From assembly GCA_035649235.1 (NCBI GenBank), contig DASRJX010000204.1, forward strand, positions 1 to 19,926: a DNA stretch of 19,926 bases, written 5' to 3'. Below, piece after piece: positions 8,913 to 16,237 of the stretch. The notes under the pieces are model-generated. The model was not told the origin of the DNA, did not search any database, and saw only the letters and a program-made list of their open reading frames with translations. Made by a program: the position numbers and the translations under genes. Source of the stretch: DASRJX01 sp035649235 (lineage in GTDB: Bacteria > Acidobacteriota > Polarisedimenticolia > Gp22-AA2). Within the stretch, counting starts at the first letter, position 1, and each line of letters starts with the position of its first letter.

Positions 8913-8927
8913 GGACCGTTCCGTGAG
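8902..8927 (+). repeat. 12-bp tandem direct repeat across the galT stop codon
   Basis: The 12-mer CCGTTCCGTGAG occurs at 8902-8913 and again at 8916-8927, perfectly matched with a 14-bp period. The first copy contains the galT stop codon. The second supplies the GTG that opens the micro-ORF before glgA. It looks like a small slippage duplication. Confidence 0.9.
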
Positions 8928-8955
8928 CGCCCAAGAGGCGCCGCGCCGCCGATGA
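8923..8955 (+). other. 10-codon micro-ORF bridging galT and glgA
   Basis: A GTG at 8923 opens a 10-codon frame ending at TGA 8953-8955. That stop overlaps the glgA start codon as ATGA (8952-8955). It resembles the micro-ORF between glgC and the GH57 gene, and may likewise maintain translational coupling. No known peptide is encoded, and coincidence is possible. Confidence 0.2.
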
Positions 8956-10442
8956 GCCGCGAAGGAGGAACGCTCGAGATCTGGATGGCGGCCGCCGAGG
9001 TCTCTCCGCTGGCCCAGACCGGAGGCCTCGCGGACGTGCTCCGCGCGCTCCCCGCGGCCCTCGTCCGCCAGGGGCACCGGGTGCGGGTGTTCCTGCCCGC
9101 CTACGGCCGCGTCGACAAAACCTGCTTCTCCTACTCTCCCGCGGAGGACCACCTCGCTGTGCCGCTCGGGATCGGACGCGTCCCGGTGCGCCTGCTGACG
9201 CGGAGAGGTGAGGACGGTGTCGTGACGACGCTGGTCCAGAACGAAGAGCTGTTCGGGCGGGAGGATTTCTATGGCGCACCGGGCGGCGCCTATCCCGACA
9301 ACGCGCGTCGGTTCGCGCTCCTGGCCCGGGCCGTCGTCGCGCTGGCGGAGCGCGCGGAGCGCCCGCCCGACGTCCTGCACGGCCACGACTGGCACGCGGC
9401 GCTCGTGCCGCTGTTCGCGTGGCTCGCGTGGCCCGGGCGCGGGCGGCGGCCCGCCACGGTGCTCACGATCCACAACATGGGGTATCAGGGGCAGTTCGGC
9501 GCCGAGGACATGGACTGGATAACGCTCGATCCCACTCTCCGCGAGGCCCTGTTCCGCTTCAACGGGATCGAGTTCCGGGGCGGAATCAACTTTCTCAAGG
9601 CGGCTCTCCAGTTCGCCGATCGGCTGACGGCCGTCAGCCCGCGCTACGCCTGGGAGATCACCACGAGGGAGGGCGGCTTCGGTCTCCACGACGCCGCCTG
9701 GCGGCGGCGGGACGAGCTCACGGGCATCCTCAACGGCGCCGACTACGAGCAGTGGGACCCGCGCCGCGATCCGAAGATCCCGGTGGTGTACGACGCTGCC
9801 TCGATCGAGCGCAAGGAGGAGTCCCGCCGGGCGCTCCGGGCGGCGTTCCGCCTGGCGGAGGGCTCCGCCTCTGGAGCCCCCGACCGGCCTCTCCTGGGCG
9901 CCGTGTCGCGGCTCGTGGATCAGAAAGGGATCGACGTCCTGCTGGAGGCGGCGCCTGCGCTCCTGCGTACCGGCGCCGATCTCGTCGTCCTGGGGGCGGG
10001 GGAGAGCCGGATCGTCGACGGTCTCGAGCGGCTGCGGCGCGATCACCCGGACCGCGTCGGCCTCTTCATCGGCTTCGACGAGCCGCTGTCCCACCTCATC
10101 GTCGCGGGGAGCGACCTCCTCCTCGTCCCGTCGCGGTACGAGCCGTGCGGTCTCGTCCAGATGCACGCCATGCGCTACGGCACCATCCCCGTGGTGCACC
10201 GGACCGGCGGCCTGGCCGACACCGTGCGCGACGAGACGGCCGAGCCGGATCGCGGCACGGGCTTCGTGTTCGAGGGCGTCCACGCGGGCGCTCTGGCGCA
10301 GGCCGTCCACCGCGCCCTGATCCTGCGCGCGGAGAGCCCGGCCCGCTGGCGGTCGCTGCAGCAGCGGGCCATGGCGGAGGAGTTCTCCTGGGACGGGTCG
10401 GCCGCCCGCTACCTCGACGTCTACAGGTCCGCGCTCGGCTGA
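8952..10442 (+). CDS. glgA: Glycogen synthase (ADP-glucose type, GT5)
   Basis: GlgA extends alpha-1,4-glucan chains from ADP-glucose. The length, 496 aa, is typical of GT5. The N-terminal Rossmann domain opens with LEIWMAAAEVSPLAQTGGLADV. HGHDWHAALVP, TIHNMGYQGQF and the AVSPRYAWEI segment are conserved. The C-terminal domain has SRLVDQKGIDVL, SRYEPCGLVQMHAMRYGTIP and RTGGLADTV, with the conserved Glu of the EPCGL loop. The first-domain KxGG lysine that contacts ADP-glucose in E. coli GlgA (Lys15) is Gln here (Q22). The start at ATG 8952 keeps the first beta strand, which the later ATG 8985 would cut. A strong Shine-Dalgarno-like AAGGAGGA sits inside the gene just after this start. It is the last gene of the operon, and a hairpin lies 6 nt beyond its stop. 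Confidence 0.95.
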   Translation: MSREGGTLEIWMAAAEVSPLAQTGGLADVLRALPAALVRQGHRVRVFLPAYGRVDKTCFSYSPAEDHLAVPLGIGRVPVRLLTRRGEDGVVTTLVQNEELFGREDFYGAPGGAYPDNARRFALLARAVVALAERAERPPDVLHGHDWHAALVPLFAWLAWPGRGRRPATVLTIHNMGYQGQFGAEDMDWITLDPTLREALFRFNGIEFRGGINFLKAALQFADRLTAVSPRYAWEITTREGGFGLHDAAWRRRDELTGILNGADYEQWDPRRDPKIPVVYDAASIERKEESRRALRAAFRLAEGSASGAPDRPLLGAVSRLVDQKGIDVLLEAAPALLRTGADLVVLGAGESRIVDGLERLRRDHPDRVGLFIGFDEPLSHLIVAGSDLLLVPSRYEPCGLVQMHAMRYGTIPVVHRTGGLADTVRDETAEPDRGTGFVFEGVHAGALAQAVHRALILRAESPARWRSLQQRAMAEEFSWDGSAARYLDVYRSALG

Positions 10443-10448
10443 GACGCG

Positions 10449-10467
10449 GCGGCCCCTGGGCCGCTTT
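10449..10467 (+). terminator. Possible weak intrinsic terminator after glgA
   Basis: A perfect 7-bp GC stem (GCGGCCC/GGGCCGC, 10449-10455 and 10458-10464) with a CT centre begins 6 nt after the glgA stop and is followed by only three T residues. The position suits the operon end. The short T run makes strong Rho-independent termination doubtful. Confidence 0.4.
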
Positions 10468-10517
10468 CCGGGCCGCGTTCGCGGTGAGACCGCAGCGCGT
10501 GCCGCGTCCGGCGTCGC

Positions 10518-10546
10518 CTGGCCGCCTTGGCGCCCCCTTATATAAT
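10518..10546 (+). promoter_or_regulatory. Sigma70-type promoter of the VWFA gene
   Basis: A perfect TATAAT (10541-10546) is preceded after exactly 17 nt by a weak -35, CTGGCC (10518-10523). Transcription would start near 10553, about 43 nt before the TTG 10596 start. This argues against translation starting at the earlier ATG 10545, which overlaps the -10 box. The discriminator is GC-rich and closely matches that of the promoter at 16177-16205. Confidence 0.65.
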
Positions 10547-10583
10547 GTTGCGCCGGAGCCCGTGCCTTCCCTGCTCCGTGCGT

Positions 10584-10592
10584 GGAGAGGGA
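10584..10592 (+). promoter_or_regulatory. Ribosome-binding site fixing the TTG start of the VWFA gene
   Basis: GGAGAGGGA (10584-10592) lies just upstream of TTG 10596, with five bases between its GAGG core and the codon. It is the only good Shine-Dalgarno element downstream of the predicted transcription start. It selects a protein that begins directly with a signal peptide. Confidence 0.6.
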
Positions 10593-10595
10593 CGT

Positions 10596-12710
10596 TTGCG
10601 CCCACCCTGGCGATGCATCGCGGCGGTTTCGCTGGCGCTGTTGGCCGCGCCAGGGCGAACGGCCGTGCGCGCCGAGCCGGAGGAGCCCGCCCGGGGGACC
10701 CTGGTCGAGCGGGTCACGAGCGAGGTCGTCCTGATCGAGGTCTTCGCCACCGACCTGAAGGGACGCCCCGTCAAGGATCTCCGGATCCCGGATCTCGAGC
10801 TCAAGATCGACAACCACATGCCCCCCAAGGTCATCTCCACGCTGGAGTACATCGAGCCGGTCCAGCCAGCCGGCGGCGCGTCGGAGCCTTCCGCCCCGGG
10901 GGCCGCCGGAGCGTCCGCCGCCGCGCCCGCGCCGTCCGTGGCCTGGGACGGGCAGACGGCCTCGGGCCGGCGGCGATATCCCAGGCGCTTCATGCTGTTC
11001 TTCGAGGATTCCACCTCGTCGCCGATCGGGCTGACCCTGGCGCGACGGGCCGCGGAGCAGTTTCTCTCGGGCGGCGGCGAGCCCGACGACCAGTTCGCCC
11101 TGGCGGCCTACGACCAGAGGCGGCACCTCCAGGTGCTGCAGGGCTTCACCTCCGACCGGGAGGCCCTGGTCCGGATCCTCCAGAAGAGCATCGAGGACCG
11201 CGGGCGGTTTTCCGACTACGTCTCGGAGCTGGGGCTGCGGCACGAGCAGATCGAGGCGGCCAACCGGGGAGCCGAGGCGAGCGTGTTCAGCACGCGCTCA
11301 GGCTCCCTCTCCCCGGAGGCGCGCCGGCTCGCGGAGTCGTACGCCTCCCAGGACTTCCAGCGCATGAAGCTCGTGCTCTCCTCCCTGAAGACGCTCGTCG
11401 ACGCGCTCGCGCCGTGGCCGGGTTACAAGGCGATCGTGTTCCTGGGGGACGGAATCCCGGAGGAGCCCGCGAACGAGTATGGTCTGGGCGACACGCGGCA
11501 GACGCTCCGGACCGACCTGGGGGAGCTGGGGTTCGCGACCGCGGCATCGAACGTGACGCTGCATACGGTTCAGACCGCGGGACTCGTCGCCGGCGAGGCG
11601 AACGTCGTGGCGCAGGCGTCGCGGCGCTCGAACGCCCTGGCCAATCTGGCCCTCGACACCGGAGGCGTGAGCCACGACACGAACGACCTGCTCACGGCCC
11701 TGACGTCGGTCGAGAAGGCCACGCACGGATACTACCTCCTGACCTACGTGCCCGAGGGGCCGCCCGACGGCCGCCACCACGCCATCATCCTCAAGGCGAA
11801 GCGCCGCGGCGTGACACTGCGTTACCGCCGCAGCTTCGCGCGCCTGCTCCCCGAGGAGGCCCGCATGCGGGCGATCCAGTCGGCCTACCTGACGCCGGAG
11901 CTGCACGGCGACCTGGGGCTCGATCTCTCCGCCGTGTCCGGCCCGGTGGGAGCGTCGGGGCGGGTCTTCGACGTCGTCGTCTACGTCCCGCCCGGGCGGG
12001 CGCTGTTCCTGCCGCAGCCGGGAGGTCCCACCGCGCGCCTGGAGGTCGGCTTCGTGGCGCTCGACGGCGAGGGCAAAGAGACGCTGCGCCTCGCCCGGCG
12101 CGTGCGAGTCGCCGCCGATCCGGCCCGCGCGCGGGAGGCGGCGTCGCAGGCGCTCAATTTTTTCTCGAGGGTCAAGCTCCCGGCGACGAGCCAGACGATC
12201 ACGGCCGTGGTCGCCGACGTCCAGTCGGAGTCCGTGGGGGCGGCGCGCCTGCCAATCGACGGCAGCGGGGCCGGGGCGCCCCGGGTGCTGGGACTGTCGC
12301 TCTACTCGATGGACGAGACGAGCCTCTGGATCGAGATCGAACAGGACAAGAAGGCCGGGGCCGGGGAGGACAGCGCTCCGTACACCGTCGGACCGGCCCT
12401 GCGGACCCGGTTCTCCCCGGGGGAGAACGTGCGCTGCGGGTTCAAGAGTGCCGCCTCCGGAGCGCAGGACGCTCAGGACCTGCGGGTCGCCATCGTGAGC
12501 GGGGACAAGGTCGTGCGCGTCCAGCCGATCGAAACAGGGCCACCGTCCGGGGACAGCGCTCCGCGAAGGCCGGCCGGCGAGACGATCGTGGCGAGCCTGA
12601 CGCTCGACGGGCTCGAGGCCGGGGACTACGTCCTGCGCGTGGACGAGGTCATGACGGCGGGACCTACCGAATTGGCCCGCCTGCCGTTCCGCATCACCGC
12701 CGGCCCGTGA
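10596..12710 (+). CDS. Exported VWFA-domain protein (Acidobacteria-type)
   Basis: This is a secreted protein of unknown role with a von Willebrand factor A domain, resembling the 'VWFA-related Acidobacterial' family. Such domains usually bind metal-dependent protein ligands. The chosen start is TTG 10596 (704 aa), supported by a ribosome-binding site and an upstream promoter. It gives a clean signal peptide: MRPPWRC, then the hydrophobic IAAVSLALLAA, with predicted cleavage after AVRA (residue 26). Residues 27-100 contain a beta-rich segment (VVLIEVFATDLKGRPVKDL), followed by an Ala/Pro-rich linker. The VWFA domain starts near 130 (RRFMLFFEDSTSSP) with a MIDAS-like DSTSS at D138 and later VFLGDGIPEEP. 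The C-terminal half has further beta-rich segments of unknown type and ends in DYVLRVDEV. The gene is monocistronic. Its last 17 bp overlap the convergent oxidoreductase gene. Confidence 0.85.
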   Translation: MRPPWRCIAAVSLALLAAPGRTAVRAEPEEPARGTLVERVTSEVVLIEVFATDLKGRPVKDLRIPDLELKIDNHMPPKVISTLEYIEPVQPAGGASEPSAPGAAGASAAAPAPSVAWDGQTASGRRRYPRRFMLFFEDSTSSPIGLTLARRAAEQFLSGGGEPDDQFALAAYDQRRHLQVLQGFTSDREALVRILQKSIEDRGRFSDYVSELGLRHEQIEAANRGAEASVFSTRSGSLSPEARRLAESYASQDFQRMKLVLSSLKTLVDALAPWPGYKAIVFLGDGIPEEPANEYGLGDTRQTLRTDLGELGFATAASNVTLHTVQTAGLVAGEANVVAQASRRSNALANLALDTGGVSHDTNDLLTALTSVEKATHGYYLLTYVPEGPPDGRHHAIILKAKRRGVTLRYRRSFARLLPEEARMRAIQSAYLTPELHGDLGLDLSAVSGPVGASGRVFDVVVYVPPGRALFLPQPGGPTARLEVGFVALDGEGKETLRLARRVRVAADPARAREAASQALNFFSRVKLPATSQTITAVVADVQSESVGAARLPIDGSGAGAPRVLGLSLYSMDETSLWIEIEQDKKAGAGEDSAPYTVGPALRTRFSPGENVRCGFKSAASGAQDAQDLRVAIVSGDKVVRVQPIETGPPSGDSAPRRPAGETIVASLTLDGLEAGDYVLRVDEVMTAGPTELARLPFRITAGP

Positions 12711-14292
12711 GCACCTCGCGGGCGGCGTTCCGGCCGCTCGCCCCCGTGACCGTGCCGCCGGGGTGGGTGCCCGCGCCGCACAGGTAGAGCCCGCGCACAG
12801 GCGTCCTGTAGCGCGCCCATCCGAGGAGCGGCCGCATCGTGAACACCTGATCGAGCGCCTCCTCGCCGTGGAAGAGGTGCCCCTCCGTCAGCCCATAGGT
12901 CTCCTCCAGGTCCTTCGGAGTGATCACCTGCCCGCCCTCGATCAGCCCCGGCAGGTCCGGGGCGTGCGCCGCCAGCGTCCTGACGACGCGGTCACCCAGA
13001 TCCTTGCGGCGCGCGTCGTCCCAGGTGCCCTCCTTGAGATGGTAGGGGGCGTATTGCACGTGCACCGAGAGGACGTGCCGGCCATCCGGGGCGAGGGACG
13101 GATCGAGAACCGTGGGACAGAGCGCCTCGAGCCACGGCTCCTGCGATGTCTCGCCGTACTTCGAGGCGTCGAAGGCGCGCTCGAGCGTGTCGATCTCGTG
13201 GCCGATCAGGATGCGGCCGGCGAGGGGAGACGACGGGCCCGTTCCGGCGGCCGTTCCGCCCAGGGCCGTGAAGCTCGGCAGCCTCGAGAGGGCCAGGTTG
13301 ACCTTGGCGGTGACGCCACGCATCCGGACGTGGGCCAGCTTCTGCACGAAGTCGGGATCGAGGTGCAGCGGGCCGACGAGGTCCAGGAGCGTCCGCTTCG
13401 GGTCGAGGCCCGAGACGACGCAGCCGGTCTCGATCCGCTCGCCGCCCTCGAGCACGAGACCCTCGACCGCCCCGTCGCGCGTCTCGATGCGCGTCACGGC
13501 GTGTCCGGTGCGGATGGAGGCGCCCGCCGCGCGCGCCGCCGCCGCCATCGCCTCCGTCAGGGCGCCCATACCGCCGCGCGGGACGCTGACGCTGCCTGCC
13601 GCGTGGGGGTCCGCGGCCGCCCTCAGGAGGAGGACGGCGGCCGTCCCTGCGGACCACGGACCAGCGCACGCCGCGAAGATCCCGCGTCCGGCCAGGGCGG
13701 CGCGCAGCAGCTCGGTGTCGAACCACTCGGCGACCAGGTCGGCGACCGCCATCGGGCCCCAGCGCAGCAGACGGTAGAGGTCGGCCCGGGCGAGATCGCG
13801 GACCTGCCGGCCGGTCCTCAGGAGCGCCAGGAGATCCGAGATCCCGGGGCGATCGATGTCGGGCGGCGTCACCTCGAGGAGGTCGCTCAAGGGCCCCGTC
13901 ACGCGCTGGAGCGCCTGCTGGTACGCCGGCCACCTCTCGGCGTCCTTCTTCGAGAAGCGGGCGATCGACTCCATCGACCGGTTCGGGTCGCCGTGGAGCA
14001 GGAGCGCCCGGCCGTCCGGAGACGGCGCGAAGACCCGCGTGTCCGCTTCGAGCATCGTGAGGCCGTGGTGATCGAGCTGCATGTCGGCCGCGATCCCCGG
14101 GCGCAGCGGGCCGCAGGCGTGCAGGACCGAGGAGACCCTGAAGCCGGGGTGAAACTCGTCGGTGACCGCGATCCCCCCGACGCGATCGCGGCGCTCGACC
14201 ACGACCACCCGCCGCCCGCCGCGCGCCAGGTAGAACGCCGCCACGAGGGAGTTCGGGCCGGAGCCGATGACGACCACGTCCTGACGTCCCAT
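12694..14292 (-). CDS. PYROXD2-like FAD/NAD(P)-dependent oxidoreductase, copy 2
   Basis: This is a flavin oxidoreductase of the phytoene desaturase/amine oxidase fold (COG1233-like), closest in appearance to PYROXD2-type proteins. It is 532 aa. The N-terminal dinucleotide fold reads VVVIGSGPNSLVAAFYLARGG with the ribose-binding Glu at the end of beta-2 (E33, VVVVE), then RVGGIAVTDEFHPGF. The third Gly of GxGxxG is Ser (S15), which can be tolerated. The C-terminal FAD motif LYLCGAGTHPGGTVTGASG is intact. The start ATG lies 2 nt after the stop of the upstream paralog (TGAGCATG), so the pair is an operon. The substrate is unknown. PYROXD2 is linked to methylated-amine metabolites in humans, and the neighbouring aminomethyltransferase fits an amine substrate. 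No carotenoid genes are nearby. Confidence 0.85.
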   Translation of the reverse strand: MGRQDVVVIGSGPNSLVAAFYLARGGRRVVVVERRDRVGGIAVTDEFHPGFRVSSVLHACGPLRPGIAADMQLDHHGLTMLEADTRVFAPSPDGRALLLHGDPNRSMESIARFSKKDAERWPAYQQALQRVTGPLSDLLEVTPPDIDRPGISDLLALLRTGRQVRDLARADLYRLLRWGPMAVADLVAEWFDTELLRAALAGRGIFAACAGPWSAGTAAVLLLRAAADPHAAGSVSVPRGGMGALTEAMAAAARAAGASIRTGHAVTRIETRDGAVEGLVLEGGERIETGCVVSGLDPKRTLLDLVGPLHLDPDFVQKLAHVRMRGVTAKVNLALSRLPSFTALGGTAAGTGPSSPLAGRILIGHEIDTLERAFDASKYGETSQEPWLEALCPTVLDPSLAPDGRHVLSVHVQYAPYHLKEGTWDDARRKDLGDRVVRTLAAHAPDLPGLIEGGQVITPKDLEETYGLTEGHLFHGEEALDQVFTMRPLLGWARYRTPVRGLYLCGAGTHPGGTVTGASGRNAAREVLTGRR

Positions 14293-14294
14293 GC

Positions 14295-15893
14295 TCAGGC
14301 CACCCCCCGCTGGAAGTCCTTGAGGATCTCGAGCGCCGCGAGACGGCCCGGGGCGCCCATGATGCCGCCGCCGGGGTGGGTCGCGGAGCCGCACATATAG
14401 AGGTTGCGGATCGGCGTCCTGAAGCGCGCCCAGCCCGCCACCGGCCGCAGGAAGAACAACTGCTCGAGCGACAGCTCGCCGTGGAAGATGTTCCCCTCCG
14501 ACAGCCCGTAGGTTCGCTCCAGATCGAGCGGCGTGACCACCTGGCGGTGGAGGATGATCTCCTTGAGATTCGGGGCGTATTCCGCGATGGTGTTCACGAC
14601 CGTGTCCCCGAACACCTCGCGCTTCTGGTCCCACGCCTGCGGCCCCTCCTTCAGCTTGTACGGGGCGTACTGGACGAAGCAGGACATGACGTGCTTCCCG
14701 GGTGGCGCGACCGATGGGTCGGTCAGGCTCGGGATGACGATGTCGATGTAGGGCCGGCTGGAGAACGCGCCGTACTTGGCGTCATCGTAGGCGCGCTCCA
14801 TGTACTCGACCGATGGAGAGATCGATATCGCGCCCCGCAGGTGGTGTCCGACGCCGGGCAGGCACTTGAACTCCGGCAGGCCGTCGAGCGCCAGATTGAC
14901 CTTGCCCGAGGAGCCCCGGAATTTGTAGCGCTTGACCTCCTCGAGGAACTCGTCGGGGAGGTGGCCCGGCTCGATGAACCGAAGGAAGGTGTGCCGTGGA
15001 TCGACGCTCGAGGACACGATGTCGGCATGGATCTCGTCGCCGCTCTCCAGCACCACGCCCTTGGCCTTCCCCTCCTCGACCAGGATGCGGGCGACGGGGG
15101 CCTCCCTGCGGATCTCGGCGCCGAAGGAGACCGCCGCGCTCCCGATGGCGTTGCTGATGCCGCCCGTGCCGCCGCGCGAGAAGCCCCAGGCCCGGAACGC
15201 TCCGTCGATCTCCCCCATGTAGTGGTGCAGCAGGACGTAGGCGGTCCCCGGCGAGCGCACGCCCTGGAAGGTCCCGATGATCCCGGAGGCCGACATCGTC
15301 CCCTTGAGGACCGGCGTCTCGAACCATTGATCGAGAAAGTCGGCCGCGCTCATGGTCATCAACTGGACCTGGTTGTAGCGGTCGTCGTACGGCAACGCGC
15401 GGAAGCGGCGTCCCATGAAGAGCAGGTTCAGGATGTCCTTGAGACCCGGCCTCGCCGGATCGGGCGGCAGCATCCCCATGATCGGTTTGACGAACCGGCA
15501 GAGCGCCTGCATCGCCTTGCCGAACTCCTCGTACGCCTCGGCGTCGGTCCGGGAGTGGCGAGCGATCTCGCGGATGCTCCGCGCGTGGTCGTCCATGCGC
15601 CAGAGGTAGTCGCCGTTGGGCATGGGCGAGAACGTCCCGTCGAGCGGCAGGATCTCGAGACCGTGGCGCGGAAGATCGAGGTCGCGGATGATCTCGGGCC
15701 GCAGCAGGGAGACGACGTACGACAGGACGGAGAACTTGAACCCGGGAAAGATCTCCTCGGTCACCGCCGCGCCGCCCAGGACGTGGCGCCGCTCCAGGAC
15801 CAGCACCTTCTTCCCGGCCCGCGCCATGTAGGCGGCGGTCGTGAGGCCGTTGTGGCCGCCCCCGATGACGATGGCGTCGTACCTCGTGGACAT
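14295..15893 (-). CDS. PYROXD2-like FAD/NAD(P)-dependent oxidoreductase, copy 1
   Basis: This is the first gene of the minus-strand pair, also 532 aa. The start ATG 15893 has a strong GGAGGGGGAG just upstream and places the FAD fold right at the N terminus (DAIVIGGGHNGL, G11-G16; E34 in VLVLE), followed by HVLGGAAVTEEIFPGFKFS. The middle contains SRGGTGGISNAIGSAAVSFGAEI, typical of the substrate and FAD region of this family. The end has LYMCGSATHPGGGIMGAPG. It matches PYROXD2-like proteins more than true carotenoid desaturases. The frame stays open upstream to 16244 and an ATG exists at 16001. That longer form is rejected because it would start inside the promoter -10 box. The gene probably acts together with its paralog and the divergent aminomethyltransferase. 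The substrate is inferred, not shown. Confidence 0.88.
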   Translation of the reverse strand: MSTRYDAIVIGGGHNGLTTAAYMARAGKKVLVLERRHVLGGAAVTEEIFPGFKFSVLSYVVSLLRPEIIRDLDLPRHGLEILPLDGTFSPMPNGDYLWRMDDHARSIREIARHSRTDAEAYEEFGKAMQALCRFVKPIMGMLPPDPARPGLKDILNLLFMGRRFRALPYDDRYNQVQLMTMSAADFLDQWFETPVLKGTMSASGIIGTFQGVRSPGTAYVLLHHYMGEIDGAFRAWGFSRGGTGGISNAIGSAAVSFGAEIRREAPVARILVEEGKAKGVVLESGDEIHADIVSSSVDPRHTFLRFIEPGHLPDEFLEEVKRYKFRGSSGKVNLALDGLPEFKCLPGVGHHLRGAISISPSVEYMERAYDDAKYGAFSSRPYIDIVIPSLTDPSVAPPGKHVMSCFVQYAPYKLKEGPQAWDQKREVFGDTVVNTIAEYAPNLKEIILHRQVVTPLDLERTYGLSEGNIFHGELSLEQLFFLRPVAGWARFRTPIRNLYMCGSATHPGGGIMGAPGRLAALEILKDFQRGVA

Positions 15894-15999
15894 CTCCCCC
15901 TCCAGGGCCCGCGGCGCCGCGCGGCAGGCCGCGCCGACCAGGCCTCGCCCTTCCGGCGCGCGGGCCGCATTCCGAAACACGGTTGCAGCGAGCGGCCTC

Positions 16000-16028
16000 A
16001 TTCTAGGGAAGCGCGACCGCGTTCGCAA
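16000..16028 (-). promoter_or_regulatory. Sigma70-type promoter of the oxidoreductase pair
   Basis: Read on the minus strand, TTGCGA (16028-16023, 4/6 to consensus) is followed after exactly 17 nt by TAGAAT (16005-16000, 5/6). Transcription would begin near 15993, leaving a leader of about 100 nt before ATG 15893. Confidence 0.55.
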
Positions 16029-16176
16029 GAGCGCCGGAGCCGGATTGCGGATCGATTTCACCAGGAGAAACACCGCGCCGCGGGGCGCGGGGGGGCCGGG
16101 CAGGAGCGCCATCACCCTCCCGGCGCGGCCGCTCTGCTCTGCTGCCGTGGATTGACGACAAACAGGCCCTCCAAAG

Positions 16177-16205
16177 TTGCTCCTTGCGGGTCGAGTGGCT
16201 ATAAT
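16177..16205 (+). promoter_or_regulatory. Sigma70-type promoter of the aminomethyltransferase gene
   Basis: TTGCTC (16177-16182), a 17-nt spacer and a perfect TATAAT (16200-16205) form a strong promoter. Transcription would start near 16212, about 26 nt before GTG 16238. GGGGA (16228-16232) acts as the ribosome-binding site with a 5-nt spacer. Confidence 0.7.
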
Positions 16206-16237
16206 GCCGCGCCTTCGAACTGTCACCGGGGATACGC

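Larger units (their letters stand above)
15894..16237. other. 344-bp divergent intergenic region
   Basis: No convincing gene is seen here. It separates the minus-strand oxidoreductase pair from the + strand aminomethyltransferase. It holds one promoter facing each way, at 16000-16028 (minus) and 16177-16205 (plus). About 150 bp lie between the two -35 boxes (16029-16176), enough for a shared regulator, but no clear operator palindrome was found. The stretch 16073-16110 is strongly G-rich. A TTGACG at 16152 resembles a -35 box but has no -10 partner at the right spacing. Confidence 0.7.

Noticed and set aside
7725..11243. Minus-strand open frame of 1172 codons across galT, glgA and the VWFA gene
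   Set aside because: Antisense to well-recognised proteins. Long antisense frames are expected at this GC content, and the translation has no recognisable domain.
9419..12787. Plus-strand open frame of 1122 codons in another frame of glgA and the VWFA gene
   Set aside because: Low-complexity Arg/Ala/Gly/Pro translation overlapping two confident genes; a GC artefact.
12694..15893. Carotenoid (phytoene) desaturase pair
   Set aside because: The fold is shared, but no phytoene synthase or prenyl transferase gene is near, and the sequences look PYROXD2-like.
16152..16157. TTGACG as a -35 box
   Set aside because: No -10 element at 16-18 nt downstream.
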